This document shows, piece after piece, positions 22,800 to 33,800 of a DNA stretch of 38,720 nucleotides. A program made the translations under genes and the position numbers. Every line of letters starts with the position of its first letter. The first letter of the stretch is position 1. This stretch comes from Bacteroidales bacterium. GTDB lineage: Bacteria > Bacteroidota > Bacteroidia > Bacteroidales > WCHB1-69. The notes under the pieces are model-generated. The model was not told the origin of the DNA. It searched no databases and saw nothing but the letters and a program-made list of their open reading frames with translations. The stretch spans positions 1 through 38,720 of the forward strand of contig JAGCVQ010000023.1 in NCBI GenBank assembly GCA_017962275.1, read 5' to 3'.

Positions 22800-24547
22800 A
22801 ACTTGTAGTACGTTCCCTTCTGTATCATCAGCTCCTCGTGCGTTCCCTTCTCCACAACGGAGCCGGCGTCGAGGACGTAGATGCAGTCGGCGCGGCGAAT
22901 GGTGGAGAGACGGTGGGCGATGACCACGACCGTGTGCTCTTTCGACAACGCCTCGATGGACTGTTGCACCAGATGCTCGGACTCGGTGTCCATCGCCGAG
23001 GTGGCCTCGTCCAAAACGAAGATGGGGGCTTTGCGCAAGACAGCCCGGGCAATGCTCACCCGCTGCCGCTGTCCGCCCGACAACGCCACCCCCCGGTCGC
23101 CAACCACATGGTCGAAACCGTCGGGGAGGGACATCACGAAGTCGTAGATGTTGGCGGCCTTGGCAGCCTCCACCACCTCCTCCATCGTGGCGTCGCAACC
23201 CAACGTGATGTTCCGGAAAATCGTGTCGTGGAAGAGCATCACGTCTTGGGAAACGAGCGCGAACAGCCCCCGGTAATCCGACACGCGGTAACGCTCAACG
23301 GGAACGCCGTCGAGCTGGATCTCACCGCCCGTGACATCATAGAACCGCATCAGCAGGTCGGCAAGGGTGGTCTTGCCCGCGCCGGACGACCCCACAAAGG
23401 CAATCGTTTGCCCCTTGGGAACCGACAAATCGATATGATGCAGGACATCCGTGTCCGCGTAGGCAAACGAGACATCCCGGAAGGCAACCTCATCCCAGAA
23501 GCCGGGCACGGGAAGGGCATCGGGACGGTCTTCAACCTGATCCTCGATGGCGAGGAAGTCCCGAATTCGATCCAGCGCCGCCTCCCCGCGCTTGTAATCG
23601 GCAAAGGCAGAGGAGATATTCGACACCGGCGTGATGATCTGCGTGAAGAGCGCAATGTAGGTGATGAACAGCTCCGCCGAAAGCGAAGAACGTTCCGACA
23701 GAACTAAAGAGCCGCCGATCACCAGCACCACCATGACCGACACGACCCCGAGAAACTCGCTCAAAGGATTCGCCAAGTAGCTCTGTCGATAGACCTTCTT
23801 CTGGTTCTCATGGAACTGGTTGTTCAGCTGCTGGAATTTGCGGTAGGCTCGCTCCTGGGCGTTGAAACCGTAGATTACCCGAAGTCCCGAAAGGGTCTCC
23901 TCCACATGGGCAAGCAACACCCCCAACCGTTGGCGATAGGTCTTGGAGGAGCGTTTGAGCAGGTGCGAGAGTAAGCCGATAATCAGGAAGGAGAGGGGCA
24001 TCAACAAGACCGCCCACAACGAGAGCTGGTAATCGATAAAGAAGAGAAACGACAAATAGCAGAGCAACGCGATAGGATCGGTGAGGAACTTCTGGATGGA
24101 GGTCAACACCGTGTACTCCACCTCCTGTGTGTCATTCACGGCCCGGGTGACCGCGTCTCCCCTACTCTCCTTGGTGAAGTAACCCAACGGCAGCGAAATC
24201 ATCTTGTCGTAAAGACGGTTGCGCAACTGGTAGAGGAAGTCGCTGCGCACATGGGCCATCACCCACTGGGAAGCGTAAGCAGAGAGATTCCGAAGGAAAT
24301 AGAGCAACGCCGCGAAAAGAATCAGAACCAGAATCGAATGGCGTGCGCTGTCAAGGGGGAAAACCGCAGACAATAAGGAGACGACATACGCGGAGACCGG
24401 GCTCAATCCATCCAACGACCCACGGAACAACAGCTTCACGAACGGTTCAATCATCAGAAACGTGAACACCGTCAATCCGACATAGAGGAGGTTCAGGAGG
24501 AAGACTCCCGCTAAACGAACCGCGTATCGCTTCAGGAAAGAAAACAT
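22784..24547 (-). CDS. ABC exporter, fused permease-ATPase (MsbA-like)
   Basis: 587 residues: an N-terminal six-span membrane domain (about 1-315) and a C-terminal ATPase. Walker A GSSGAGKTT near 386-394, Q-loop LVSQD, signature LSGGQRQRV near 488-496, Walker B IFVLDEAT near 506-513, H-loop VVIAHRLST. The layout is that of homodimeric lipid/drug exporters; MsbA-type lipid A flipping is plausible but not shown. The C-terminus KLVVSS is encoded by the heptad array and closely matches TrmB's KLAVSS although the proteins are unrelated. No TAnnTTTG box is seen upstream. Confidence 0.9.
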   Translation of the reverse strand: MFSFLKRYAVRLAGVFLLNLLYVGLTVFTFLMIEPFVKLLFRGSLDGLSPVSAYVVSLLSAVFPLDSARHSILVLILFAALLYFLRNLSAYASQWVMAHVRSDFLYQLRNRLYDKMISLPLGYFTKESRGDAVTRAVNDTQEVEYTVLTSIQKFLTDPIALLCYLSFLFFIDYQLSLWAVLLMPLSFLIIGLLSHLLKRSSKTYRQRLGVLLAHVEETLSGLRVIYGFNAQERAYRKFQQLNNQFHENQKKVYRQSYLANPLSEFLGVVSVMVVLVIGGSLVLSERSSLSAELFITYIALFTQIITPVSNISSAFADYKRGEAALDRIRDFLAIEDQVEDRPDALPVPGFWDEVAFRDVSFAYADTDVLHHIDLSVPKGQTIAFVGSSGAGKTTLADLLMRFYDVTGGEIQLDGVPVERYRVSDYRGLFALVSQDVMLFHDTIFRNITLGCDATMEEVVEAAKAANIYDFVMSLPDGFDHVVGDRGVALSGGQRQRVSIARAVLRKAPIFVLDEATSAMDTESEHLVQQSIEALSKEHTVVVIAHRLSTIRRADCIYVLDAGSVVEKGTHEELMIQKGTYYKLVVSS

Positions 24548-24552
24548 ATTTA

Positions 24553-24587
24553 GTTAATTGATAATGGATAATGGATAATGGATAATT
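24553..24587 (+). repeat. Heptad array upstream of MsbA-like gene
   Basis: Five 7-bp units (gttaatt, gataatg three times, gataatt), five bases from the ABC exporter start codon. Confidence 0.75.
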
Positions 24588-24775
24588 GGTGAAACAATTT
24601 TGATTTATGTGACCTATTGGCTCTCAAATTGTATTGTTATCCGACTAACGGAAATTGAGATTGGAAAATTAGTAGGAAAGGAAAAACTTAAGCAAAGAAG
24701 GAATAAAAAAAACGAGAATCAAATAATGACACAAATCGAGAGCGAGTAATCTATAAAAAGTGAAAAAGATTCGCA
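24588..24775. other. AT-rich spacer without recognisable features
   Basis: A-rich on the plus strand. No ORF, hairpin or -7 box that I can defend. The promoter of the MsbA-like gene should lie here or further right within the giant gene's 3' end, but I cannot point to it. Confidence 0.4.
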
Positions 24776-24810
24776 ATTATCCATTATACATTATAAATTA
24801 TGAATTAAAA
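24776..24810 (+). repeat. Heptad array after the giant gene's terminator
   Basis: Five 7-bp units beginning attat or atta (attatcc, attatac, attataa, attatga, attaaaa). The array merges into the A-run of the terminator. Confidence 0.6.
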
Positions 24811-24845
24811 AAAAGGAGTTGCACGCGATGTGCGCACAACTCCTT
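24807..24845 (-). terminator. Terminator of the giant adhesin gene
   Basis: On the minus strand a 9-bp stem aaggagttg/caactcctt (24845-24837 with 24821-24813), whose loop can pair further, is followed by a T-run of eight (24814-24807). It lies 20 bp after the stop codon. Confidence 0.8.
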
Positions 24846-24865
24846 TGCTTTATGGAAACTATCGA

Positions 24866-27800
24866 CTACCGCGCAAGGGTGGTGACAATAACTTTCTTCG
24901 TGATGATGTCAGTAGCAGTACGGACAGTCATGATGTAAGAGCCAACAGAGAGGCTGTTCACATTGAACTCGAAGTAGTAGTTATCGTTGTCGATATAGAT
25001 TTCACCAGCGTAAACTTGCTTACCGGTGAGAGTCGTCAGCGTAACCGTAGCGTTACCATCCAAGTTGTGGACGCGAGCCTTGAGGGTTGTGGTGACAGCC
25101 GGAGCCGGGTTCGGCCAGACTTCCATGTCAGGAGCAGGAACATCGTCAAGTGAGAGTGCAGGAGCAAGCTCAGGAGCGACATTTTCGCTAGGAGTGTTGG
25201 AAGGCACGAACGGATTCTCAACAGTAATGGTGATAGAGTCGCAAGCAAGCAGAGTGATGTTGCCCAAGAACGGGTTAGAACCACCAACGAACAAATCGTT
25301 AGTACCAAGGTCGTGGTTGTAGTACGGATTCGTCCAGTAGTTGTTGTTATCCGTAGCACGCAGTCTATAGACAACCTTGTACTCACCAGCGATGGTGAAC
25401 GGAGCGAAGAGTTTCTTCACCGTATCAATGTCATCGAGGAAGTAGAGATACAAATCTCTATAGACGTTAGTGTTACCAGAGAACATAGAAGCGTTCGGGA
25501 AGTGGTTGGTAGTAGCAGAGTTAGCTGCATTGGTACTCGGGATAGAGGCATTGTAACGGAACACCTTCTTGTAATCCGGCAAGTTGTTTTGAGGTGTCCA
25601 GGAACCCGGGCTCCAGTGGATAGAGTCACTGTGCGTCCAGTAGTTCACGGAACCACCCGTCACGCTGGCCAATTCTTGAGTGAAGATGTAATCACCAATA
25701 TGATCGTTGGCAATCAGAGTATCATTGTGGTAGATGGTGAAGTCAACCCAGACAAGGATATCCTCGTTCGGACAGTGCTTGTCAATTTCCCAGTAGTACT
25801 TGGTGAAGGCATTGCCTTCAGCAGCATCGATATGGTGGGTCTTGTTACCGTCCTTGTCGTAGAAGACGAACTGCGGCAGGTCGGTGACCTTAACAGTAAC
25901 CACATCCAATTTGTAAGGATCGATGGATTCGTTCACCATAGAGACGGAGGAACAATTGTTCACAGTCTCCACAACAGTGAATTCATACGTCAGTTGTTTA
26001 GTAACCGTAATGGTGTTGCCGCCAACGGTAATGGTAGCTTCAGCAGGATTGTCTGTTACACCGAAGGTAACATTGAGATCCGTACCAGTACCGATTTGAG
26101 TGGTACCATAATACCATGCGTACTCAGAACCTTCAGCAGGAGTAACAACGTTCAGGTGAGCCTCACCGTCCAGACAGACCATCGTATCACCGACTGCGTG
26201 CGGTTCCGGAATAGCATTGACAGTGATGGTGAGTTCTTCCACAGCATCACCGCAGCAAGTCTGATCGCCATGAATCGTGACCTTCAGTTCATACTCACCA
26301 GGAGTCGTGAATTGGTGCGGGAAGTTAAACTGAGCACCATCAAGGGTATAGACCGTATCGTACTTGTCTTCGTTACCATTGTACACAACAGCCAGGTTCA
26401 GATCGGACTCTTCAACCGTGGTACCAGCACAGATGGCGATTTCGTTGACAAGATTCGTGATCACAGGAGCATCGTTGATAATCAACTGTTTGAACCAAGA
26501 ACCCACAGTTTCGCCGCATTCGGTAACCCAGACGTAACGTACCCAGATGCCTTCGACTTGGTCAGCATACTCTGCGTCAACAACATATTCGTCAGGATCA
26601 ACAGTGTGAATAGTAGCGTCATAAACCTGCCAGTAAGATTCATCAGGATCAAGGAGAGACATAGGATGCTCAGCATTCGTGGTGTTCCAATCAGGTTGAG
26701 TAGCAATGAATGCACTCAGGTGATTTCCACTACAAGCAGGTTTAAAGGTAGGTTCAACAGGTTCTTCGGTCAAGAAGGTCACAGTGACAGGAGCAGATGC
26801 AGCACCACAGTTCTCAACATCAACAGGCGTGACATTGACTGCAATGGCAGAACCTGAGGTGACACCATAATCAGCAAGTTCATCATTATCCGTGAGGACA
26901 ACGGCTTGATCGCCAGTACCGACAGTGTAGTAAACGCCAACCTCATTGATGCTGTAGTTACCGAGGGTAATAGAAGGAGTGAACTGATTTGTAACATCAG
27001 CCAACGTAGCATCCGGACAAACCGTAACGTTACCACCACCGATAGTCAGCGGGAAGAGGATACGGAAGTTACCAACGTATTGCATGTCTGCACCGCAGCC
27101 ATTCGCGACATAGTAGTAAACATCTGTATTCGGCGTGTTCTTGATAGCCTCAACAACAGCGCCTGCAGTAGCGTATTGTTTGAAATCCTGTGTAAGGGTG
27201 AAGTCATCGAAGTAGAGTTTCCACATACCATTATCCTGATGACGGAATGCCACATAGACAGTCTGACCAGCATATGAATTCAAGTTGATCACATTCTCAC
27301 TCCAAGTAGTAGAAGGAATGATATTTGTAGCAATCGGGGTCGCATTCTCGTCGAACACATTTGAATTCAAGACATAGACATCATACTTGTCTTGGTAAGA
27401 TGGAGAAGAATAATTCCTATGGAAATAAGACAACTTCATACCGGTCTCTACATTGATGGCAGGAGTAATTAACCAGTCGTCTACTGAAATTTCTTGGTAA
27501 GTTGCGTCAACATAAGAAACAGAAATTGAAGCATTTGAACCGGAATGAGGATTTTCATTGGTAATAGTCCAACCGGCACCCTGACCATTCGTATAAGTAG
27601 TCCAATCGGCAGGGATCACACCGCTTTCAAAGCCTTCAGTCCAGACCTCAATAGTGGTATCAGCCGAGGTAGCAGCAGGAACGAGCCAGCCCTCTTCGCT
27701 TGCAAACTGAGTTTCGATAGCAGCAGCAAGTTCAGCAGCAGCATTGTCATAGCAGAGGTCAGATTCTATGTCACCAATCTCAAGCACAGGCAGCGGGTTC

Positions 27801-30800
27801 ACCGTGATGGTGGCAGTGTCAGTGACGATTTCGTGACAGATGTTATTGTCAACCACGAAGTAGAGGCCATAACCATTGTACTCAGGAATCATAGGTTCAC
27901 CGTTGTACACAATCTCCTGGTATTCCACATCGTGAGTGGTCGAACCTCCAATAGCAACCGGCTGGAGCAGGTAGGTCGTCACATTGTCATAATGCTTACC
28001 GAGGATAGCGTCGATATCGAGGGCGAGACCTTCACAGATGGTGACATCATTAATGTGAATGGTAGTGGCGTCAATATGCAGCGTATCGAACGTCGTGATG
28101 GAACCGCAACCGTTAGAAAGGGTGAGAGCCAACAACTTACCATCGTACTCAGCATTCGGAACGAAACTAAACTGGTCGCCATTAACCACACCAAGGTATT
28201 CAATGACGCTGTTGCCTTCATCTGTGTCAAGGACATACAACTTGAGGGAGCAACCGGTCTGAACAGGATCATTGCTGTTGCAGATATTGCAGTTGTGACC
28301 CGGAACATCCACCGGCTGAGCTTCACCATCTGCACAGTAAGGTTCAAGCACGAGGTCTTCGGTGAAGACCGGAGCAGCGTTCACAACGAAGGAATAGTTT
28401 TCACCAGTCGAGCAGGAGACATGATCACCATACTCAGCAGAGTAAGAACCAGAGAAGGCAATGACTTGCATGTTGATTGTAGAACATTGACTGTAGGTAA
28501 GAGCAGCAGTCTTAGGAGCATACTGACCGTTGATATAAACAACTGTATCAATAGCATTGGTAATAGTCAAGAGATTAAGTACGGATTGAACAGTAGTTCC
28601 AGCACAGAAGGCACTCGGGAGTGTACCCGTGATGGTCGGTTCACCAAGCAACGTGATCTTGTGGATCGTGATGCTATCGCAACCGTTAGAACCAGCCTTC
28701 GGAGTAACTTCCTGATATTCGAAGTGGACATTGTAGTCCGCATCCGGAGTACCATCTTCATAAACGAAAGTCTCGTTGTCGATGCTGAACTCGGTGCAGG
28801 CGGTATCGTAAACCGTGACGGTCGGCAGCGGCTTGCTGATCAAGTTGATCACGCCGGTAGCAGGACAACCGTGGTCATCGACAACATTCACACAGTAAGA
28901 ATACATCTGGTTCGGAGTGGTAGAATTAGCAGCAACGATGAAATCGTACTCGGGGTTACCCTGAGGCAGCGGAGTGACATGAGCGTTGGTCCACCAAGCT
29001 TCCACCCAGCTGTTCTGCTCAATACCAATCTTAACATCCTCGTTCACGCAGTTGTAAACAGTTCTCGGGCTAGCGAGGAACGGCATATCATTAACCAAGT
29101 AGTTGATCGTGTGGATCGGGTCAATGACAACAGTGATGGATTCAACCGTCTTACAACCCGTAGCCAGGCTGGTAACGGTAACCGTGTAAGTACAATTGTG
29201 AACTTCGTCGGTAGCCACTTCAACGCACGGACCGTTGAAGTCAAGTGAATGACAATCAACATGCCACTTGTAGCTGTACTCAGTAGCAGGACAATCAGGA
29301 TTGGTCGTCGTAGCAACAGCACAGATTTGTGCAGGATTCGTATTCAGACAGAAGTGGTACGGGATGTTGTTCTCACCAATGACGTTGAACGTAACCTCAG
29401 GAGCACAGACATTGTCAGTCGGGACAGCGAAGACACTGTCTTGTGAACAACCAGAAACGTTATCCAAAGCAATCACAGTGTAAGCACCAGTTTCGAGGGA
29501 GTTCCAGGAATTGGTGGTACCGTAGGTGGCATTAGCCTCCTTGTGCCAGACGACACCAAGGCTGTCAACGCTGTAGAACTTGTACACCCACTGTGCATTG
29601 GCAAACATCTCAGAAGAAGCGACGGCTGCAAGGGTACCATCCCAAGGAGTGGTCGTTTCGCCCTCGATCTGACAAGCGTGGTTCGGGGTAATCGTCGGCG
29701 TAATCACAATGTCGCTCTCGGTCTTCTCAACCGTCACAGCACCCTCGAACGGATACACACACTTCGTGGTGGTGTCTTGCACCAACAGGGTGTAAGTACC
29801 ATCCGGGATACCCGTAAAGGTGGTCGTGAAGGTAGAATTGAGCGTACCAGCGGTAATCGTACCGAGTTGGTATTCCGTAGCAAAGTCGTTATCATCGCCA
29901 ACCAATCTGAAGGAAAGGACAGCGTCAAGATTGTAGTCTTCGGTATTGAGCTTGTAAGCCGTAGCCGTAGCGGTGACAGTACCGTCATACGGAGCCTTAC
30001 AGTTCTTGTTCGGAGTAGCCTGAGCCTCAGCAACGATATTGTCGCGGCCCATCGGGACGGTAATGGTGTCAGCAACATCACAACCCGTCAGTCTGTCATA
30101 GACCTGGACATAGTAGAGAGAGTCAGCCAAGTAGTACATCGTGTAGCTAATCGGGACCCAGTAGTTAACCTGGAGTTGAGTGCCAGGATAATAACCGTTA
30201 ACGCTTTCGAAACCTTCAGCAGGCGTAGTGCTGGCGAAGTAGAAAGAGTAATCGAAGATAGGATCTCTGTAATAGACATGATTGAACTCAGTGGTGACAG
30301 AATCCATCACGATAGTACCGTTACCGGGTTTCTCGAAGGTGGGTTCGCACATAGTGTTCGGCGTAGCATGCATCACAAGTGCAGGCATCTCATGTTGATC
30401 GATCTCAACTTCACCTTCCACAGTGCAGAAGAACTTGGAAGTGACGGTGAAGTTATAGATACCGCTGTTCAAACCAGAGAACGTAGCCGGGCTGGCAGCG
30501 AACTGCGTCGTGATATCAACCTCATTCTCATCGCAAACGAGATTAACCTCGAAGGGTTTAATCTTGTTGTTGAAAGCGTTGTTAGCATTTGTAATCGTCG
30601 TACCTTCGACGTCAGCACTCACAGCGATAGAGATAGAACCGTTGTAAGCGAGGACCTCAGGATTACAAGAGGTGTTCTCCTGGGAGGTGGCATTAGCCGT
30701 CGGATAGTAGAAGTCATTTTCAACGACAACGTTGGTATCATGCCAACAATTGTTGTTCTCATTGAGAGCATACACATTGTAGTTACCAGCAGCAAGAGCG

Positions 30801-33800
30801 CTGAGGTTGGTAACGATAACATCCTCATCGGTGTTGGTCACCGTGTAGGTGTAGGTGGTGGCCGGAGTCATGGTGATAGCACCATTCACGAGACCATCCT
30901 CATTCTCACAGTAGTTGTTCGGGGTGGTCGTCGCAGTGAACACCGGGTTGTTACGGCCGTTAACCACAGTAGCAGGCTCAGTGTGGGTACAACCAGTCTG
31001 ATTGTGGACACCAGCTACTTGATAAGTACCCTCAGCGAGAGTGTTCAGAGTAGTGGCAGCGCCTTCGTAAATCACTTCACCATTATCGTCAGTAACCGTG
31101 TACGTCCAACCTGTGGTGGTGAAAGCAACCTTACCGTTGAACTCTTCGTCACCGCAAAGGGTGTTGGCAGAAGCAGAAACGGTGAATTCCATCGTGGTTT
31201 CAGACTCATCAATGTGGAACCAAGTTTCAGCCTGACAACGGTTCACGGTGCTGGTCTTCACGATTCTGTAATCACCAACCGTCAAACCAGTGTACGGAGA
31301 GGGAACCAAAACACCATTAGCATTGTACACTTCATAAGTGTAACCAGGCTCAGCAACGATGGTGATGTAACCATTGTCGTTGGTGCAGTAGGTAGGATTA
31401 TGCGGAGTAACCTCGTTGTTGAACGTGATAGTCGGCTTAGCCTCGCGGATAGTCACATCAAAGGTGCTCACACAACCATTAGGCGTCGTAACGGTAAGGA
31501 GATAGTTACCTTCTTGCAGATAGTCGAAGATGAGGGTGTTCTCCTGAACTTGGGTATCCCAACCGGGAACCTCGGAGACGCGCTCCATATAGAAGTTGTC
31601 TTGGGTCAACTCATAGTGAGTGCCGATAGGAGCGTGGAACACGACCAGCTGGCCATTCCAAGGAGCAACGCAGTTGGTGTTCGGATAAGTAACGGTGTCG
31701 ATATCAACAATCGTCTTATAGACGGTCACATTCACGCTTGCGGTAGCTTCGCAATGGACAGCGTCAACAGCCTTCACCGTGTAGGTGTAGGTGGAGCTGA
31801 CAGCGCCAGCGGCAACAGTCTCGGTATTGGTAACAACCTGGCCATTAGCGGTCCAAGTGCTGTTAGCTTTCGTCCAAGTGTAGGTAATCGTTCCAATACC
31901 ATTTTCGGGAGTAGCCGTGAAAGTGAAATCAGCGGGTTCGCAATCTTCAGCCGGTACGACAGCAGCGCTCACATGGAGCTTGTTTTCAGGAACGCGGGCA
32001 AAGAACTTGTTCACGATAGGATACTCAGCCGCTTGACAAGGAGTCGTCACATAAATCGTGACAGGAGTATCTTCGGTCATCTCAGTGCCAGCTTCAGGAT
32101 CCTGACGGAAACTCTGATAGAACTCACTGAAGGAATAGCAGTTGTCAACGATGTTGGCGTTGTTCAGATAGTGGATGAAGTCGGGGACATACATCTTACA
32201 ATTTTCTTCAACCGGAACCGTTTCGTTGATAACATCGCCTAAATATTTCGGACCAGCAGTGTCAGCAGCCCAAACCGTGATGGTAGCGTCACCAACACAA
32301 CCGTAGATGGTGTCAACGACATGAACGTTGGCCGTATAGTGCCAATCGCAATAATCGGGGACGATAACGATGAATGAGGTATCCTCGATGGAGGCATTCA
32401 CATTCACGCTCTCACCCGTCCAAGTGTAACGGAGGTTCGGGATGTGGGTCTCGGTAGCAGCATCAACAGCCACGATAGTCAGATCGCCATAGTTCGGGCA
32501 ATAAGGCTCGATAGCGCCATTGCGAACGTCCTTGATAATCTTCACATGCGGGTTGTCCTTCACGAAGAGAGGAGCATACTCGGAAGTAGCGGTACAACCG
32601 TAAGCATCGGTAACAGTAACCTGGAAGTGATAGGTCTTGTCGCCGACAGCCGGGGTAACGGTCGTAACAGCAGCGTTGGTATCGGAGAATTCAACTTCAT
32701 TCTCGAGGTTGTTCCAAACAATCGTCAGCGGGGTAGCCAGTGCGAAGTCTTCGTCGAAGGTCACCTTCTCAGGATCGAAGGTCAGCGTAGCCGTTTCGCC
32801 AAGACAGATGTTGGCGGGATCAACCGTGATGGACGGAGTCTCGATTTCGAGAGTGTCGGGACGGTTGAAGTAGAGGATCATAGCCGTGTCGGCATTGCCG
32901 CAAGCGTCTTCGATCACAACCTTGACGGTCAGCTGGTTGCCCACTTGAGGTCCGAAGATGTCAATGGTTCCGGGAGCAAGCACTTGGTTGAACAACTCAG
33001 AGTTCTCCCAGTAGAAAGTAGCGTGATCCATCAACCAGAGGGAGTCCATCGTGGTGCAGTTGTCGGAAACGACGGGGAGGATTGCGTGCACGAAAGCGGG
33101 CTTCTCAGGAGCGTTGAAAGTACAATTCATACCGCGCTCGGGGATCATGCGGATATAGGGTGACTGGTTGGTCACGGGATCCAAGAAGATGGGCTTCTGG
33201 GTATCGCGGGAGATAATAGAGTCGGTGAACGTAGCCGTTCTGCCGCACTTGTCGGTGAAGGTATAGACACGAATGATGGTGTCCTCGCAAGGACCGGCAA
33301 GGTGAGTGTCAGCGTGGGTGAAAGTAACGTACGGGAGACCGCACTTGTCGCCAATCACAACGGCGTCGTCCGTCACATCGATATTAGCCTGATCGAAGTC
33401 GGCCAAAGTCTCGAAGAGCACATCGTTGTTCTCATTCACATTGCAGCCTTCCACGCGGGTAACGCGGGCGGCGGGAGTCACGACCGGAGCGAGGGTATCG
33501 TTGCCGGTGTAGTCGAATTGGACGGGTTGAGAAACACAGCCGTTGGCGTCAACCACATACACAGAGGTGCTGTAGGCGTGGCCGCACTCGTTCTCGGGAT
33601 TCAGCTGGTTGTAAACAGTCTGAGCGTTAGCATTGATAGCGGGAATCACCGTAAACTTGACATCGCTACGGTATTGGTATTTGTTGACCGTACCCGTATA
33701 GGTGGTGGGATCGGTGGGAAGGACACCGTCGGTAGCGATGATCATAGACATATAGTCCTCAGTCTGGGAACAAGAGAAATACTTGTTGTCCTGAGACTGA

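Noticed and set aside
29543-32242. Plus-strand ORF of 899 codons opposite the giant gene, plus several of 386-567 codons nearby
   Set aside because: The giant gene has signal peptide, domains and sorting signal on the minus strand. Its sense codons rarely include TTA, CTA and TCA, which leaves the antisense frame open; the translation shows no domain-like pattern.
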